Origin: Rhynchopus sp. YZ270_cl-10
Lineage: Eukaryota > Euglenozoa > Diplonemea > Diplonemida > Diplonemidae
Direction of reading: 5' to 3'
Assembly (NCBI GenBank): GCA_964035575.1
Contig: OZ037848.1
Location: 1,550,001 to 1,614,000, forward strand
Length of the DNA: 64,000 nucleotides
The stretch's first letter is position 1. Each line of letters opens with the position of its first letter. The notes beneath the pieces were generated by a model, which saw only the letters and a program-made list of their open reading frames with translations, was not told the origin of the DNA and ran no database searches. Made by a program: the position numbers and the translations under genes. Positions 1 to 12,400 of the stretch are shown piece by piece.

Positions 1-1020
1 ATCAACGAAAAACAACTTTACTTACCTACCCGATCCTACTATTTTACGATAAGCTTTAGGTAATAGAACAGAGACTTTCAAATTTTGTCTTTTATTTCCA
101 AACCCGCCGATATCCGAGATATTAGCACTACTGCCCACCTCAATTTTACTTTTTTCAGTGTCAAGACTTTCTTGAAGAGTGTCACAAAAGCCCCCCTTTT
201 TAAAAGATAACGAGAGTGATAAAAAAAATGTGCACGAGACACATTCATCTTTCAACGTTTTTCCTCCCCTCATTGTGCTCTGCGTTTACCGGTGTCCGGT
301 GTGGCGTTTGCACTTCCAACTCCTCTCTCCCCTTTTTTTTTTTGCTAAAAAAAAAATTCACCATTCGATTTTATTTAATTGGATGGGTGGGATACAATGG
401 AGAGAGAGAGTGTAGTTATACGCAGTGGTTGGGTGTGCGGGTGTGGTGTGGGATGAGGGGAAAAAAAAAAAATAAACAGATTACATCACCTCAGACACCA
501 TGCCACCAGCTCTCTCTCTCTCTCTCTCTCTCTCTGCCCACATAGACTTACCCACCACAGAGTGTCTAATAGGTGACCCGACACCATTCTTGCCAACACC
601 ATCTTTAAAAAAAAAAGAGTATGGGAAATTGTAACAGGGCAATTACCCCAGAATAACCTTCTTTTTTTTTTTGTTACTTTCCGGTGAGTCTTTCCGTCTT
701 TTACTTCATCTTTTCTGGGTGACCGTTTTTTTTTGGTCCCCCCTTTGATTGCTCGGCTCTGGATGCAATTGAAAAAAAAAAAAAAAAAGTAATCCTCCAC
801 TCCATCTTACCTTGGTACAAAACCCCCCACAGAAGAAGAATTAAACAAAATATACATATTGTATGGCGTACCGAGCGGTTGTGAACCCGCCTCTGTACTC
901 TTTACGGTACAGATCAGTTTCTCTTATGGACCATTCCCCTTAGAAGCAATGTAAAAAAACCACACCACCAGGAAGAACGTAAATAACACACACACTAGGC
1001 CTTTTCAAAAAAGCCGTACA
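1..1020. other. AT-rich intergenic DNA, no secure gene
   Basis: No gene can be supported here. The stretch holds a (CT)n run near 510-536, several A and T homopolymers and, at 231-257, one copy of a dispersed motif reading roughly GCACGAGACACATTCATCT (see 30670). A reverse-strand frame from about 180 down to 22 is open and ends at a GTAAGT-like donor. It could be an internal exon of a gene lying to the left, but its composition is AT-rich, unlike the secure genes, and nothing in it is recognisable. Confidence 0.5.
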
Positions 1021-1697
1021 ATGCAGACCGCTGTTGTGCTCTCTGTGACCGCCTTCCTGACAGGCATTGCAATCATGATGAACATCTTCGCCTGCACCAT
1101 TGCGGACAACAAGAACCTGTACCCCCTCCTTGTCCTCTTCCTCCAGCTGCTTGCGCCTGTCCCGTTGGTCCTATTCGGCTTCGGTGGGGACGTAGAGAAC
1201 ATGGACGGTGACGTTAAGATGCCCATCGCCATGGGGTGGTTTGTCACCGGAATGTATGTTGGTTTTTTTTTTGTACAACGTGTGAGGAAGTAATGTAAAC
1301 CGGAAAGGAATCTTTCAGATCAAATGATTGGCCCCTCGCCCCATGGTGTGGCTGAAGGGGGTATTTTTGTGCTATTTTCTGCTATTCTGGGCATCTGGAT
1401 TTTTTTGGTGCGGCTGAACGGAGGTGCTATTTTCTGCTATTTTGGGGTCGTCGGCCACACAACACAACACAACAAAAGGGCCATATTCTGCGCAAGAATT
1501 ACCCTCACTAGGCATCCACCAACACAACACAACACAGGTTCTTCTCAATGGCGCTTCTCATCCCGATCATCATGGCACACGAAGGCACCCTCTCAGGCAT
1601 GCAGCTTGGCCTTGTGCTTGGCTCCGAAGGTCTGACCTACCTGGTGTTTGGCTCCTACATGAAGTTCTCTTCAAAGGATGAGTACAGCGGGTTCTGA
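1021..1697 (+). CDS. VPS55: VPS55/LEPROT family membrane protein, two exons
   Basis: Exon 1 is 1021-1253 and exon 2 is 1538-1697. The 284-nt intron begins GTATGT, ends CACAG and splits a Met codon. The product is 130 residues with four hydrophobic segments (about 3-25, 33-53, 67-90, 95-117) separated by short loops, the size and topology of the VPS55/leptin-receptor-overlapping-transcript family (about 120-140 residues). The LLAPVPLVLFG stretch in segment 2 and the small-residue-rich last segment fit that family. In yeast Vps55 works with Vps68 in late-endosome-to-vacuole sorting; the role here is inferred from family membership. Without splicing, exon 1 would run into ten unrelated residues and stop, so the two-exon model is preferred. 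The intron carries a small inverted-repeat element. Confidence 0.85.
1344..1461. mobile_element. Degraded TG..CA mini-element in the VPS55 intron
   Basis: It starts TGGTGTGGCTGAAGGGG and ends with the near-complement TCGGCCACAC. Internally it repeats GTGCTATTTTCTGCTATT, with a second head (GGTGCGGCTGAACGG) at about 1411, so it looks like two partial copies in tandem. The ends and core match the intact 66-bp element at 31245 and the ends of the 941-bp element at 51285. No target-site duplication is visible, which suggests an older insertion. It lies wholly inside the intron and so leaves the VPS55 reading frame intact. Confidence 0.65.
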
Positions 1698-3475
1698 GCA
1701 CTTGACAAAGTAGGGGGGAAACGGGGTTTGGGGTTCAAAAGTTTTTTTTTTTTCGCAAGATCTTGTCTTTGCGTCCATTGGTGCATATTATGTCCGCCCG
1801 AGTAAACGGATACGTGGGATCGTTGATTCTGCTCAATACCCCCCTTCCCCATTCCCTCCCAACACCGAAATGTGCACGGGATGTTTATCATATGTTCTTC
1901 CATGACAGCGTTGTGTCAATAGATTTGATACAGACACCCCATGCCTTAGTAGCTATTCAAGGTGGCTAAACAAACGAGAGGCGTAGGTTCACCTTTTCCC
2001 CTTTTCTTTTTATGCTTAACTATATAGGCAGTCGTCCACATAGTCGCTCAATATACCAGGTACTCAGTCGCATAATATGGGCCAATTAGATGGGGTGTGA
2101 AAATGAAAGAAGTAAATGCCATGAAGTGTTTTTATTTTTCTAAAAACACTTCAAGTGGTATGTGCTTCGCATGTGGCAATGAAAAAAAAAATACAAAAAA
2201 ACAAACAAAAATAATAGTGGAGTGCATCCTCGGGTGACTACACTACAGTAGGACGAGAAACTTGTCGACCAAATAATATTGGCGGATTTTGGGGGTTTTC
2301 TTGCAATTGGCGACTTTTTTTTGGTCGCCAATATGACTTGTCCAACTGTAATGCAACCAAGTTTTCAAAAACAAAATAATAGTGGATGTATCTGAATGGA
2401 ACGTCCCTTGAACTTTCTCTTCTTTGATTTGAAAGTAAATGAAACAAAATAATGTTTTCTCTTATTTTTAAGGGGAGCTCAGCAAAGGAAGCGCAGCTCT
2501 CATGCATGTCAACAGTTTTTTCTTCTTCTTCCTTGCTGACAAATTGTTGGTATTCGTGTAGTTGTCTCGATTGTGTTGCCACAGTTGTGCAATCTTCACT
2601 TTCTTTCAAAAAAAAATATCTTCATCTCTTCAACTTTTTTAGGGTGACGAATAATAAGGCTAGGGTTATCTAACAAGTTACCTTTTTTTTTTCTGAATTT
2701 TCTGTGTACACGCGAGGTACCATTTTCATCGTTCAAAGTTTTTTTTTTTTTAATAGGTGACTAAGCAAGAGAGGCTTAGGTTCATCGTTCAAAGTTTTCT
2801 TTTCCCCCCCCCTTTTCTCCCCGGACTACAGCAAACAATACAATAAGATGATTTCGTTACTTTGCTGATCGGTGAAAAAAAAAACAAAAAAATAGTTTTG
2901 TGGAGCACCCCCTCGGGTGTCTACACTAGTACTTTAATAAAGGGGGGGGGTATTGTTCTGTGTGTCTGCTGTTTGCTGCAGAGCCTATGCAGCAATGTCT
3001 TTGTGTGTGTGTGTGTGTTTTTTCTCTTTTCTTTTCCATTTCCCGCCTAATAGTGGCTAAACTCGCCGCCAAAATTGCTAAAATTGCGAAAGAGAATAAA
3101 ACGTACAGACCCTAATTATCCACAAGGTGGGTGATTTAGGCGATTGTCGACACAACAATAAAAAACAACAACCACACACACACACACACCCGAAGGAGAG
3201 TAAACCTCTAGCCCCATTACTGCTGTCACAAACGTTCAAACCCCCAAAAATAAAACCATTCCCCCCCCTTTTTTTTTGGTAGTACAAACACCCGCTCTTG
3301 GTACTCAAAAAACTGCAAAAAAAAAAAAAAAATGACTTAAAAAAAGCAACAGTCACGAGCATAAACCCCTCCCTCCCCTTCCCTCTCTCTTTCTCTCTTT
3401 CCCTTCCCTTCCTTCCCTTTCCTCCCACCACCCCACTCGCAGGCAACAAGACACTACCCTGCACTGGTCGTGATA
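1698..3475. other. Intergenic region with dispersed motif copies
   Basis: AT-rich, with long T and A tracts and (GT)n/(CA)n runs near 3003-3018 and 3173-3190. Copies of dispersed motif A (GGTGACTAAGC type) are at 1961-1993 and 2756-2790, and of motif C (CTCGGGTG..CTACACTA type) at 2214-2246, 2345-2385 and 2892-2933. A pyrimidine-rich tract (3360-3440) precedes the start of the giant gene and probably belongs to its promoter or 5' UTR. No protein gene is convincing. Confidence 0.6.
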
Positions 3476-6400
3476 ATGGGTGCGGAGGACGATGAGCTGG
3501 AGGCTCTCTTCCGCGAAGCTAAGAAGGGCAAACGTCCTGACCCCACTGCGGCGACAGCAGCTGCTTCCTCTGCAGTCTCCTCTGCCGTGCAGGCAAAGGT
3601 GGTTGCGAACCCTGTGCAGGCAGTGAAGCTGGCAGCGCAGGTGAACGCAGCGGCGAACAACCCAGCGCAGGCGACAGCAGTAGCGCAGGCAGTTGCCCAG
3701 CAGGCGTCCACCGAGGCGAAGGCAGGGTCCAGCAAGGCAGATGCGTTCCTCAACGCGCTCATCGCTGAGGAAGAAGGCAAGGCTGTTGTCTCCGCTGCCA
3801 CCACTGCCGCCACCACTGCTGCTGCGAAGGTGAAGTCCGTCGACGTTGTGTCGTCTCTCAAATCGCAGGCATCCACCGCAACACCACAAAATGTGACAGA
3901 GACTGCGTCTGCCGTCGCTGCCGTCGTGGCAGGGTCAGCAACACCTACACCCACCCCTGCAGCAACGCAACCTCCTGCAGCAGCAACACCTGCTCCTGCA
4001 GTCACCCCAGCTCCCACCGTGCCCGTTGTGCCTGCAGCTGCTGCCTCCCCATTCCCGCAGGAGGTCCAAAAAGCGTCGCCAGAAGCAAAACCAAAGAAAA
4101 CCATCACCATCGTGGAGCCCCCTTCGAGCCGTGCCGATTCCCCACCCCCGTCGCCGTCGCCGTCACCTTCCTCAGGACGCGGCACACCACCGCCTTCCGT
4201 TGTCAGCCCTGCCTCCCTCAAGGCAAAACCCTCTATGGTCAAAGTAAACAAACTGACTCTCCTCGACGGACCGTGGCGGGATGTGAAACAGAAGGTGTGG
4301 GTGGTCTCCGCAGAGAGGAGGACGTGCACAGTGCATCGGAGGGACGGCACGCATAAGACCTACAAGCTGTCGACCGCGAAGAACGGCAGCATCAAGCTGC
4401 AGGGGGCTACCTTGGTCCAAGTTGACGAAAAGAACGTTCTGTGGGACGACGGGGAGTCGTGGGTGCGGTCTGGCATCCTTCCTTCTGACTCGGATCTCCC
4501 TTCCTCCCCTCAGCGTGAGTACAAAGCACGTGACGGTGCAGAACTACCTGTCGCAGAGTTGCCACCCAAACCCAACGCAGATGCGGGTGCACGCGAGCTG
4601 CAAACCCTCCGCTCCTACGCAATGCTGGATCTATGCTGTGAAGCGCTCCTCCCCATCGCTGGCGAAGACGGTGCAGAAGCAGTGCGCACAACACACACCG
4701 TCAAAATCATGCCAGACGAAGACATGTGGGGCATTGAATTCCGTGACGAAGCCAGCATGGTACTCTTAGAGGTTGTGGAGGCGTCAGGCCCCTGGGGGCG
4801 TGCAGGGCTGCGTGAAGGGACGGCCGTGCTCCAGGTTGATGGGAAGGCTGTGGCAAGCAAGGGTATGCTGGCGAAGCAGGTGGCACGCATCAAAGAGCAG
4901 AAGAAGCTGCAGTTCAAGGTTGTTGTCGGGCCGCGGAGAAAGCGGTCGGAGCTGGACCGCCTTCTCTCATGGTCGCAAGAACAGCCAACCATGATCAAGC
5001 TAGCGTCCTCCATGAAGGCGATCATCTCTTTGGTGCGCCTCACCGGAAACTCCTGTGCAGAGCGTGTCGCGTCCGCGCTGGAAAGATCGTACACTATTAT
5101 TACCACCGTGCCGCATCAGCAGTCGCTCACTGGGCGTGGGAGCGATGGGAAGGTTACGTGCGTGGTGTGTGGCAACTCAGGGCGTCCAGGGGTTGAGCGG
5201 AAAAGCGGGTTCAAATGCAATGAATGCGTAGGTGTGTCGAAGGAGCAGGCCGACCGTGAATACACCGTACCAGAGTACAAGCATGAGTTTGCGGCGTTTG
5301 TCTCAAAGATCGTGCGTATGGTGCAGCAGACCGAGCATGGGAGTGTTAGCTTTGTTCCGGTAGGATGGAGCCGGCACCTTCCTGAGAACGAAGTTTCGAA
5401 TGACGGAGGGCATGTGTTGATGCTTGTTTTGCATCGGGTTCAGGCGTCGTTCTTTACGGTCGGTGTGGTGACGATGGGTGAAGGGAAAGAGTTCCACCCT
5501 CCCACACCACAGTACTCCGCACCGTCGATGGCGTGTGAAACCCTGCGCCGCATGCCTTTGGTCTTCCACAACGTGCCCACCACTATGGTCACCAACGGTG
5601 CGTTCTGGTACTCCTGCTGGCGTCCGTACTTCTACCCATCTGCGAAGAACGGTGCTGAGGCTCTGTACTCGACGCTGCTCCCGTTCCTCAGCAGGGTGCC
5701 TCCGAGGTCGAAATGCCTGTCGGAGGATGAGCTCAGCTGGTGGCAGCGTATTCCCCCTGGGGGTGATAAAACGCATTGTCTTGCGACGGTTGCTGCAGTG
5801 CGCTTTGCTTTGCAATGTCTCGGACAAAGTGCGACGCGCTCTGAGTGGGTAGCAGAGGTGCAGCTCCGCGCCTGCCTCGTCTGGTCTGTGACACAATCGG
5901 TTGAAGGAGGTGCCATTCTCCTGCCCTGCGACTACGTGGTGCTGAGGGAAGCGATTCGCACCGCTGCTGGCAAATCCTGTTCCATAAAGTCGACGCCAGA
6001 GGACTACACACATCTCCGCACGCTGCTCGAGAAAGGCCTTGTGGTCTGCCAGGAGGCCAACCGGTCCTCGTCGTTGCCGCACTACATGAAAGGGAACCCG
6101 ACGGTGGAGGTCGACAATGCGTTGGCGTTCCCGTTGTGGGGTGCGCTGCGTCGTGAGGGGAATGTGGATGCGCTTGCGGGGGACAAGGCGGCGCCTGGGA
6201 TTCTCATCCCCGTTGCGTTGGCGGAGCTGCCGGACTCAGTGTCGTCACCAAGAGATGCGATCATCATACTGAAGCGTGCGGTCGAGGCGCTCACGTTGCT
6301 TGCCAATCAGCATTCGCAAAGGAACGCAGCACAGCTCCGTTTTGCCTTTGTCTGCCATTTGGTGACCAGGGTCCTTCCTGTTCCCCTGCACCGTAACCAC

Positions 6401-9400
6401 CCGAGGGTGGAGGACTGTTTCTGGAATCGTGCGGATTTGACCTGGGCGGAGCAGCAGGCGTTGGTGCAGCTTCTAGGAAAGCTGGCACGCCATTTCACTG
6501 CAGTTGCCTGCACATTGCGGACGGATCGCGAAACGGACGGTGCAAGGGTGTTGGTTGCGGCAGGGGTGATGGCGTTGCTGGACTACCTTCTTAGGATTGA
6601 GGCGAAGGACAGCCCGAGTTTGTTTTCTTTGCATTACAGCGGGAAGGCGGCGGGCCCTGTAATGCCGTTTGGTGTGGACATGAGCGAGATGGCACAGCAG
6701 ACGGACAACCTGCTTCTCTGCACCCCGGAGCTGGTGGGCCTGCGCACCCAGGTGCTCGACTACTTCGTGCAGCAGAGGGAAACGCTGCCGGACGACCATC
6801 TCCTGTTCTCGTTTGTCGACGGGCCGCAGTTCAGCGACGGTGACGAGCAGCTGATCATCCAACTCGCTGTCTCCATCGGTGTTGAAGGCTACGCTGGGCA
6901 AGGTGGTGCCCGCCTTCTCTCAGGAGAACGCCCTGAGCTTGTCGAGGCCTGCGAGGAGCTGTTCGTACTTCGTGACACAGCATTCCTGCTCCGCATGCTT
7001 CTTGCACCGAACATCGAAGATTTGCCCGAAAACGGACGGAACTGGACCTCCAGGGACGCGATTTTGCGTTGGGAAACTGACGAAGAGATGAAATTCAATG
7101 TGCACGGATTTGAGAAATTATTGAACAGTTCGTGTCTCAGACCGAAGCCGGTTTATGAGCAGAAGAAGGACGAAAAATCAGCGTTTTCCTCCTTTGTGCG
7201 CAAGGTCGGGAATGTCTTTGGGAGAAGCAGAACACCGCGGAATATGTCTCACGCAGACCCATCCATCCTTGCTGGGGAGCGCATCGACAATGAGGACGAT
7301 GTGCTCTTTGTCACAAAGCTGCCCGACTTCGACAAAAGCCTTAAACCGTCCGAATCCGAGCTTCTCGTCACCATGCTGTGCGCACCGTACCTCCGTATCC
7401 CTCTTATCCTTGGGTTCTTCGCAGACCGTGAACGCCTTCACTGCCTTTCCGAGGAATCTGTTCAAAAGGTTCTTGATGCTGTTCTGTTTGAGCCGTCTTC
7501 GTTTCAGGAAACGATTGACCCGATCCGCCCGAAGCAGATCCCGGAGGAGACACGCGACCATCTGGCAACCAGCGCAGGGCTGCTCTTCAACGAGCTGCAC
7601 ACCGCGCCCGACGTTGTGCTCAAGGCGGTCTCTGTTCTGTTGGAATACGCATTGGAGAAAGATGCAGGCAAGTTTGACGCACCCTCGTCGCCCATGATGC
7701 TGTACATTGTGCGCCTAGTGGTGCGCATCGAAGGCTTCCTCCTCTACGCCATGCGGCACGCAGAGGAACACTCCGGAAGCGAACCCACCCATTCCGGTGC
7801 AGTGCTCCGCAGCGGCGTTCGCGGGCTTCTTCAAGAAACGGACCACCCGACGTACCGCACCTGGAAGACGACGGCGACCTATTTGAGGGAGACGTTGAGC
7901 GGGCCGGTCTTCCGTTTCTTGCAGCGTTGGGCGAGGCGTGCCTTTAAGCTAAGCAATGCGCAGGCAGCCAGCAGGATATATGCGCATCTCGCGTTGGTGT
8001 TCAGGAATGTGTCGCCGAGGGACTACAGCTTCACCAGCGCGGCAACGATTCTCGCTTCTCAGGTGTTTTTGAGCAACTTCCACCGCTGGGGTGCAGCAGG
8101 GCTTGACGTCACAGACACAGAGCTGTTCGACACCTTTGAGATGCACCGCCGCCCGATGTGGCAGTGGCTGGACGCTGAAGGACGCGGCAAGGTCGCAGAG
8201 GCTGTTGTCCGCGTCGCCACGCTTACAGGAGACATCTACAAAGCGTATACCGAGGTTGCCCCGCAGCCCACACGAAACTGGGTTGAGCCTGTCAACATCA
8301 GAGGTGCCTTGGTGCCCGACACCCACGCAGTCACTGAGGAGTGGATGACACCGCGTGAAGGCGAGACGTACATCCCATGGCTGCTGCGGATAACCGAGGG
8401 CCCCGACACGATGATGCTCAACTTCAACTACGGGGAGTTCACGCTGAAGAAGCAGGAGCTCCGCCTCGTGCCCTACGAGGTGACGGAGTTCCCCGACTTC
8501 GAAGCAGTCTTCGAAGGAGAAGGCGATGTGCACTGTGCGGACATCGCCGTCACCTCGAGGCGACACTGGATGAGCCTTGTCGGGCGGCGTCACGACATTC
8601 AACACTGGGACCCAGACGACCGTGGACCGGTCCTAGTGGACAATTCCATCTTCAGCAGGAAGTACGTCTGCGACGACCCTTCCGTCAACTACATCACCGG
8701 ACTCTCAGAGGAAGAGCAGTGGATTGCCTATATCTTTGAACCGGTCAGGCGGACCGTGAAGCTTCTGCAGCACATCACCTGGTTTCTTGAGAGGGACAAC
8801 CTGGGGCGCAGTGCGTACGCTAGGATGTGCGGCTACGACGGCGAGGGTGACGAGAAGATGCTCAAGGAAGTGGTCGTCTGGCGAGGTGCTGGCGTCGTCC
8901 ACGTCTACGATGTGGTGGAGCACGGTCGACGCTTCTTCAGGAGACAGCGCTTCACCTCCGACGCAACGTGGAGCTTCCACTCTCCACACTACGGGACCGG
9001 CAAGCTGGACTCGATTGTCCCGCAACGTGTCATGCAGATGGGGCGCACTGTGAAGCTGTGTGCAGGCTCGGTCTCGCACCTCGAACCGCCGGAGGCAAGC
9101 ATCATCATCACCCGCACCATCAGCAAGAAGGTCGGCACGCAGACCTACATACCACACCGCCTGCTCCTTGGCCTCCTGCCGGACGTGCTCTTGGAGACGT
9201 ACACCTTCTGGCAGTCGCACGAAGACCAATCCCTCACAGGGTACCTCACAGACAAGGACAGCAGCGACACCCCCACACGTCTCTGGGTGGAGCTGCTGCC
9301 CTGTGGTACCTCCGACGCCTACGCAAGGATCTGGCGCTACGCTCAGACCGTCGAGGAAGGCGAGATGGTGGACAGCACAAAGCCCCCACAGCAGCTGATC

Positions 9401-12400
9401 AATCTGATGGACGGAAGGGTTGCAACCTTGGCGGCAACGCTGTCCCGCCTCGAGAATATGTCTCACGTTCTTGCCTGGGCTGACGAAGCAGGGGCGCTAG
9501 ACACAATAGACCTGCCCCGCTGTGGGCTCTCCTTCCGCCACAGGGATGGACGTCTCAAATGCGACCAGCACTCAGGGTTTGAACTGGTGACAGAAAATAT
9601 GGAACCTGAGGCAAAGGAGTTGCTTGCGCAGCTGGGTGAGGGGTGTGTTGTGCTGCAGAACAAAGCTGGCGACTTGCTGGCGATAGCGGCAGCAGCAGAG
9701 CCGATGCAGAACTCCAAGACGTGCACTGCGGCAGGGAGCAAGGTGGTCACAGTGCGTGCGGTGGGTGAGATTCCTGCTGGGACAGAAGGATACGTTCTTA
9801 CCTGCGGAGGGAAGGCGGGGACGGTCACTGCGAAGTTCGGATCCATCGCGACTGAGGTGTCGATCGAGCTCGACATCGTGCCGTCTGCAGAGCCCTACAT
9901 GATGCCGGAACGCCACTTCATGCCTCATCCTCACGTCTGTGCAGGGGCAGCCACGCAACCTATGGGGCACAACAAAGAGTACTTTGGGCGTGGTCTTGCG
10001 CCGCCACAGATGGGTTGGGTGCACAGTGCTGCGTCACCCAGCACTGCCTGCGAGGCGCCTGCGTGGCTGCAAACCGCATCTGCAGAAGTCTTCTTCCGCA
10101 GAGGTGAGCCTGCTTGGCTGGATGGCATAGGCGAAGGCTCGCGGCACTATGTCTTCCCACTGCACATCTCCCGCGCGTTCATCTTCACACCGACGCTTGC
10201 GTCCAGCTTTTACCTTGCGTTGTGTCTTGCGTTGACACGGCAGTTCGAACAGCTCGCATCGTTGACCTACTGTCTCAGCGAGACAAGCAGTGGAGAGGAA
10301 CGTCAGCTGTGGGGACGTCTCATCCTCGCTATGCAGAGCCGCACCCATGCAGACTCTATAGCGTGCAGGCTGCGTTTGTCGTTGATGTTTGAGCCCTTTG
10401 GCGACACCATGCTGCCTACCTGGAACACACGCGAGGAGCTTCTTCACTACCAACAACGTCGTGGCGACATCAGCAGCGCCTGCGCATTGACCAGCGACGA
10501 CGAACGCAAGATGCTTGCCCCCTTCTCCCGCGGGAAGTCCTACAGCGGTGTCGTCGTCAACCGCCTTTCCGTCCTCCGCCAGGAGAAGGACGCGAAGTTC
10601 GAATACGACCACAAATGGAAGGCACCCAAACACACCTACGACAGCGTCAGCAGCGAGAACGCGGTCTCCTCCGTCCGCGGCGACTGGGGCGAAGGCTACC
10701 TCTCTAGCGGGATGTACAAACGCCCCACCAACCAGATCATGAAGGGCGGCCACGCTGTCCACATGCTCGACGAACTCATCAAGATAGGAGGCTGCTCCTT
10801 CTTCCTCCTCTACGAAGTCATGACCGCCTCCATCACCATCAAGGTCACAGACGACGACAACGACAAAGCAACATCTGCCATGATCGCCCGCCTCTTCAGC
10901 GACGCAGACTCCACCAACATCCTCATGTGCATCATCCGCGTTCTCGACCTCAACAACGGCTTCGTCTCCTACATGCCGAAGTTCGTCATCCCAGACGACA
11001 AAGACTCCAAAACGCTCTTCAAACAAGGCTCCGCAGGGTCCAAGCTCATTGCCTCCGTCACAGACCTCATGAAAGAGCACAAAGCAAAGCTTCTCTTCAA
11101 ATCTCCTATTGCACATGAACCCTATGTCCCTCCGGAGGCTACCCCAATCGCACAGCTTTCTGACCCAAGATGGATGGCAATCCCTTTCACGGATGATGTA
11201 AAACGTGAGGTTCGAACCATCAACCACGTACCGCCACGTGGTACGGACTTTACGGAGCCGTTGAAGGATTTGGTTGCACAGCATGTGGTCTTTGAGGCGC
11301 CGACGGGGAAGCATTCGTTGGATGCGGTGCGCAAAACGCTGTCGTCGCTTAAGACGGACACCATCTCCGAGAAGTTCAAGAACCGTCTCATCGCGGACGC
11401 AAAGCTCTTTGAAGACCTCTCCAAGGTGCGCACCACCCCTACCATGGGCGACGACCTCTCCGGCCTCCGCAAGCAGCTCATGGCGCGTCTCGATGGCGAC
11501 CGTGCAGCGGTGAAGGTCCTCGAGGCGACCGCATTGAAGAAGGCAAACCCTGCCTGCACCTGGCTTGCACGTACCGGAGGCAAGATTCCTTCCTTCGAAA
11601 TCTCGCATTTGGTGCGCGCGCTTCTCAGCGAAGAAGGGGATGAGGTGTGCAAGAGGGTGAACCCGCAGTTTGACGAATCGCTCTGGATGGACGTTGCCAA
11701 GTGGTTGTACCTGACGGTGCGTGTCTCGCAGATTGCGCGGTGCATCGAAGGTGTGAACGGCCTGAAGCGTTATATGAAGAAAAACCCCGATGACGATCTC
11801 GGCATTTCCTTGAAGAAGGAAGACCTCGCACGCCAGGTGGCTGCCAAACGCTTCTACGCGTCTGTCGTAGGTGAGCACCATGAGTTCGACCCGCGTCTGC
11901 TTGTGTTTGAGTTTTTGTTTTCCATTCTGCTGCGCGAAGGGCAGGTGAAGCTGCTCAGGAAGTTTATGGGGTCGGTTGGGGAAGGGCTGTCGATGTGCCA
12001 CCAGATGCTTATGGGGCAAGGGAAGACGACGGTAATTGTGCCGTTGCTCGCTTTGATCCTTGCGGACGGATCGCGTCTGGTGACAGCGTGCATGCCACGT
12101 GCCCTGGTGGAGTTCTCTCGCTCTGTGCTTCGCGAGAAGTTCAACAACCCGATCCTCCCAAAGCCTGTTCTCGTCTTTGAATTCAACCGTGTCACAGAGG
12201 TGGACAGCGCTCTCATCAAAAAGGTGGAAGGTGCGATCAAACAGCGTGCGGTTCTGGTTGCAAACCCTTCGGCTTTGAAGTCAGTACTGCTCAAAATGAT
12301 TGAGCTGATTGATCGATTAGATGTTGACCGATTGGTCGCTGAGGCGGAGAAGCAACAAAAGGAAGGGCGGGGGCTGCTGAAGGGGTTCAAAGACGCTTTA

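Noticed and set aside
2238-2609. Reverse-strand 123-codon frame with plausible-looking composition
   Set aside because: It overlaps dispersed motif C, is AT-rich unlike the secure genes, and has no recognisable domain or second exon.
10034-12019. Reverse-strand open frame of 661 codons inside the giant gene
   Set aside because: It lies antisense to a conserved DUF3638 gene with strongly biased codons; the composition is Cys/His/Arg-rich with no domain. The same holds for 20534-22645 and 61649-63829, reverse shadows of GH16 and cupredoxin-like genes.
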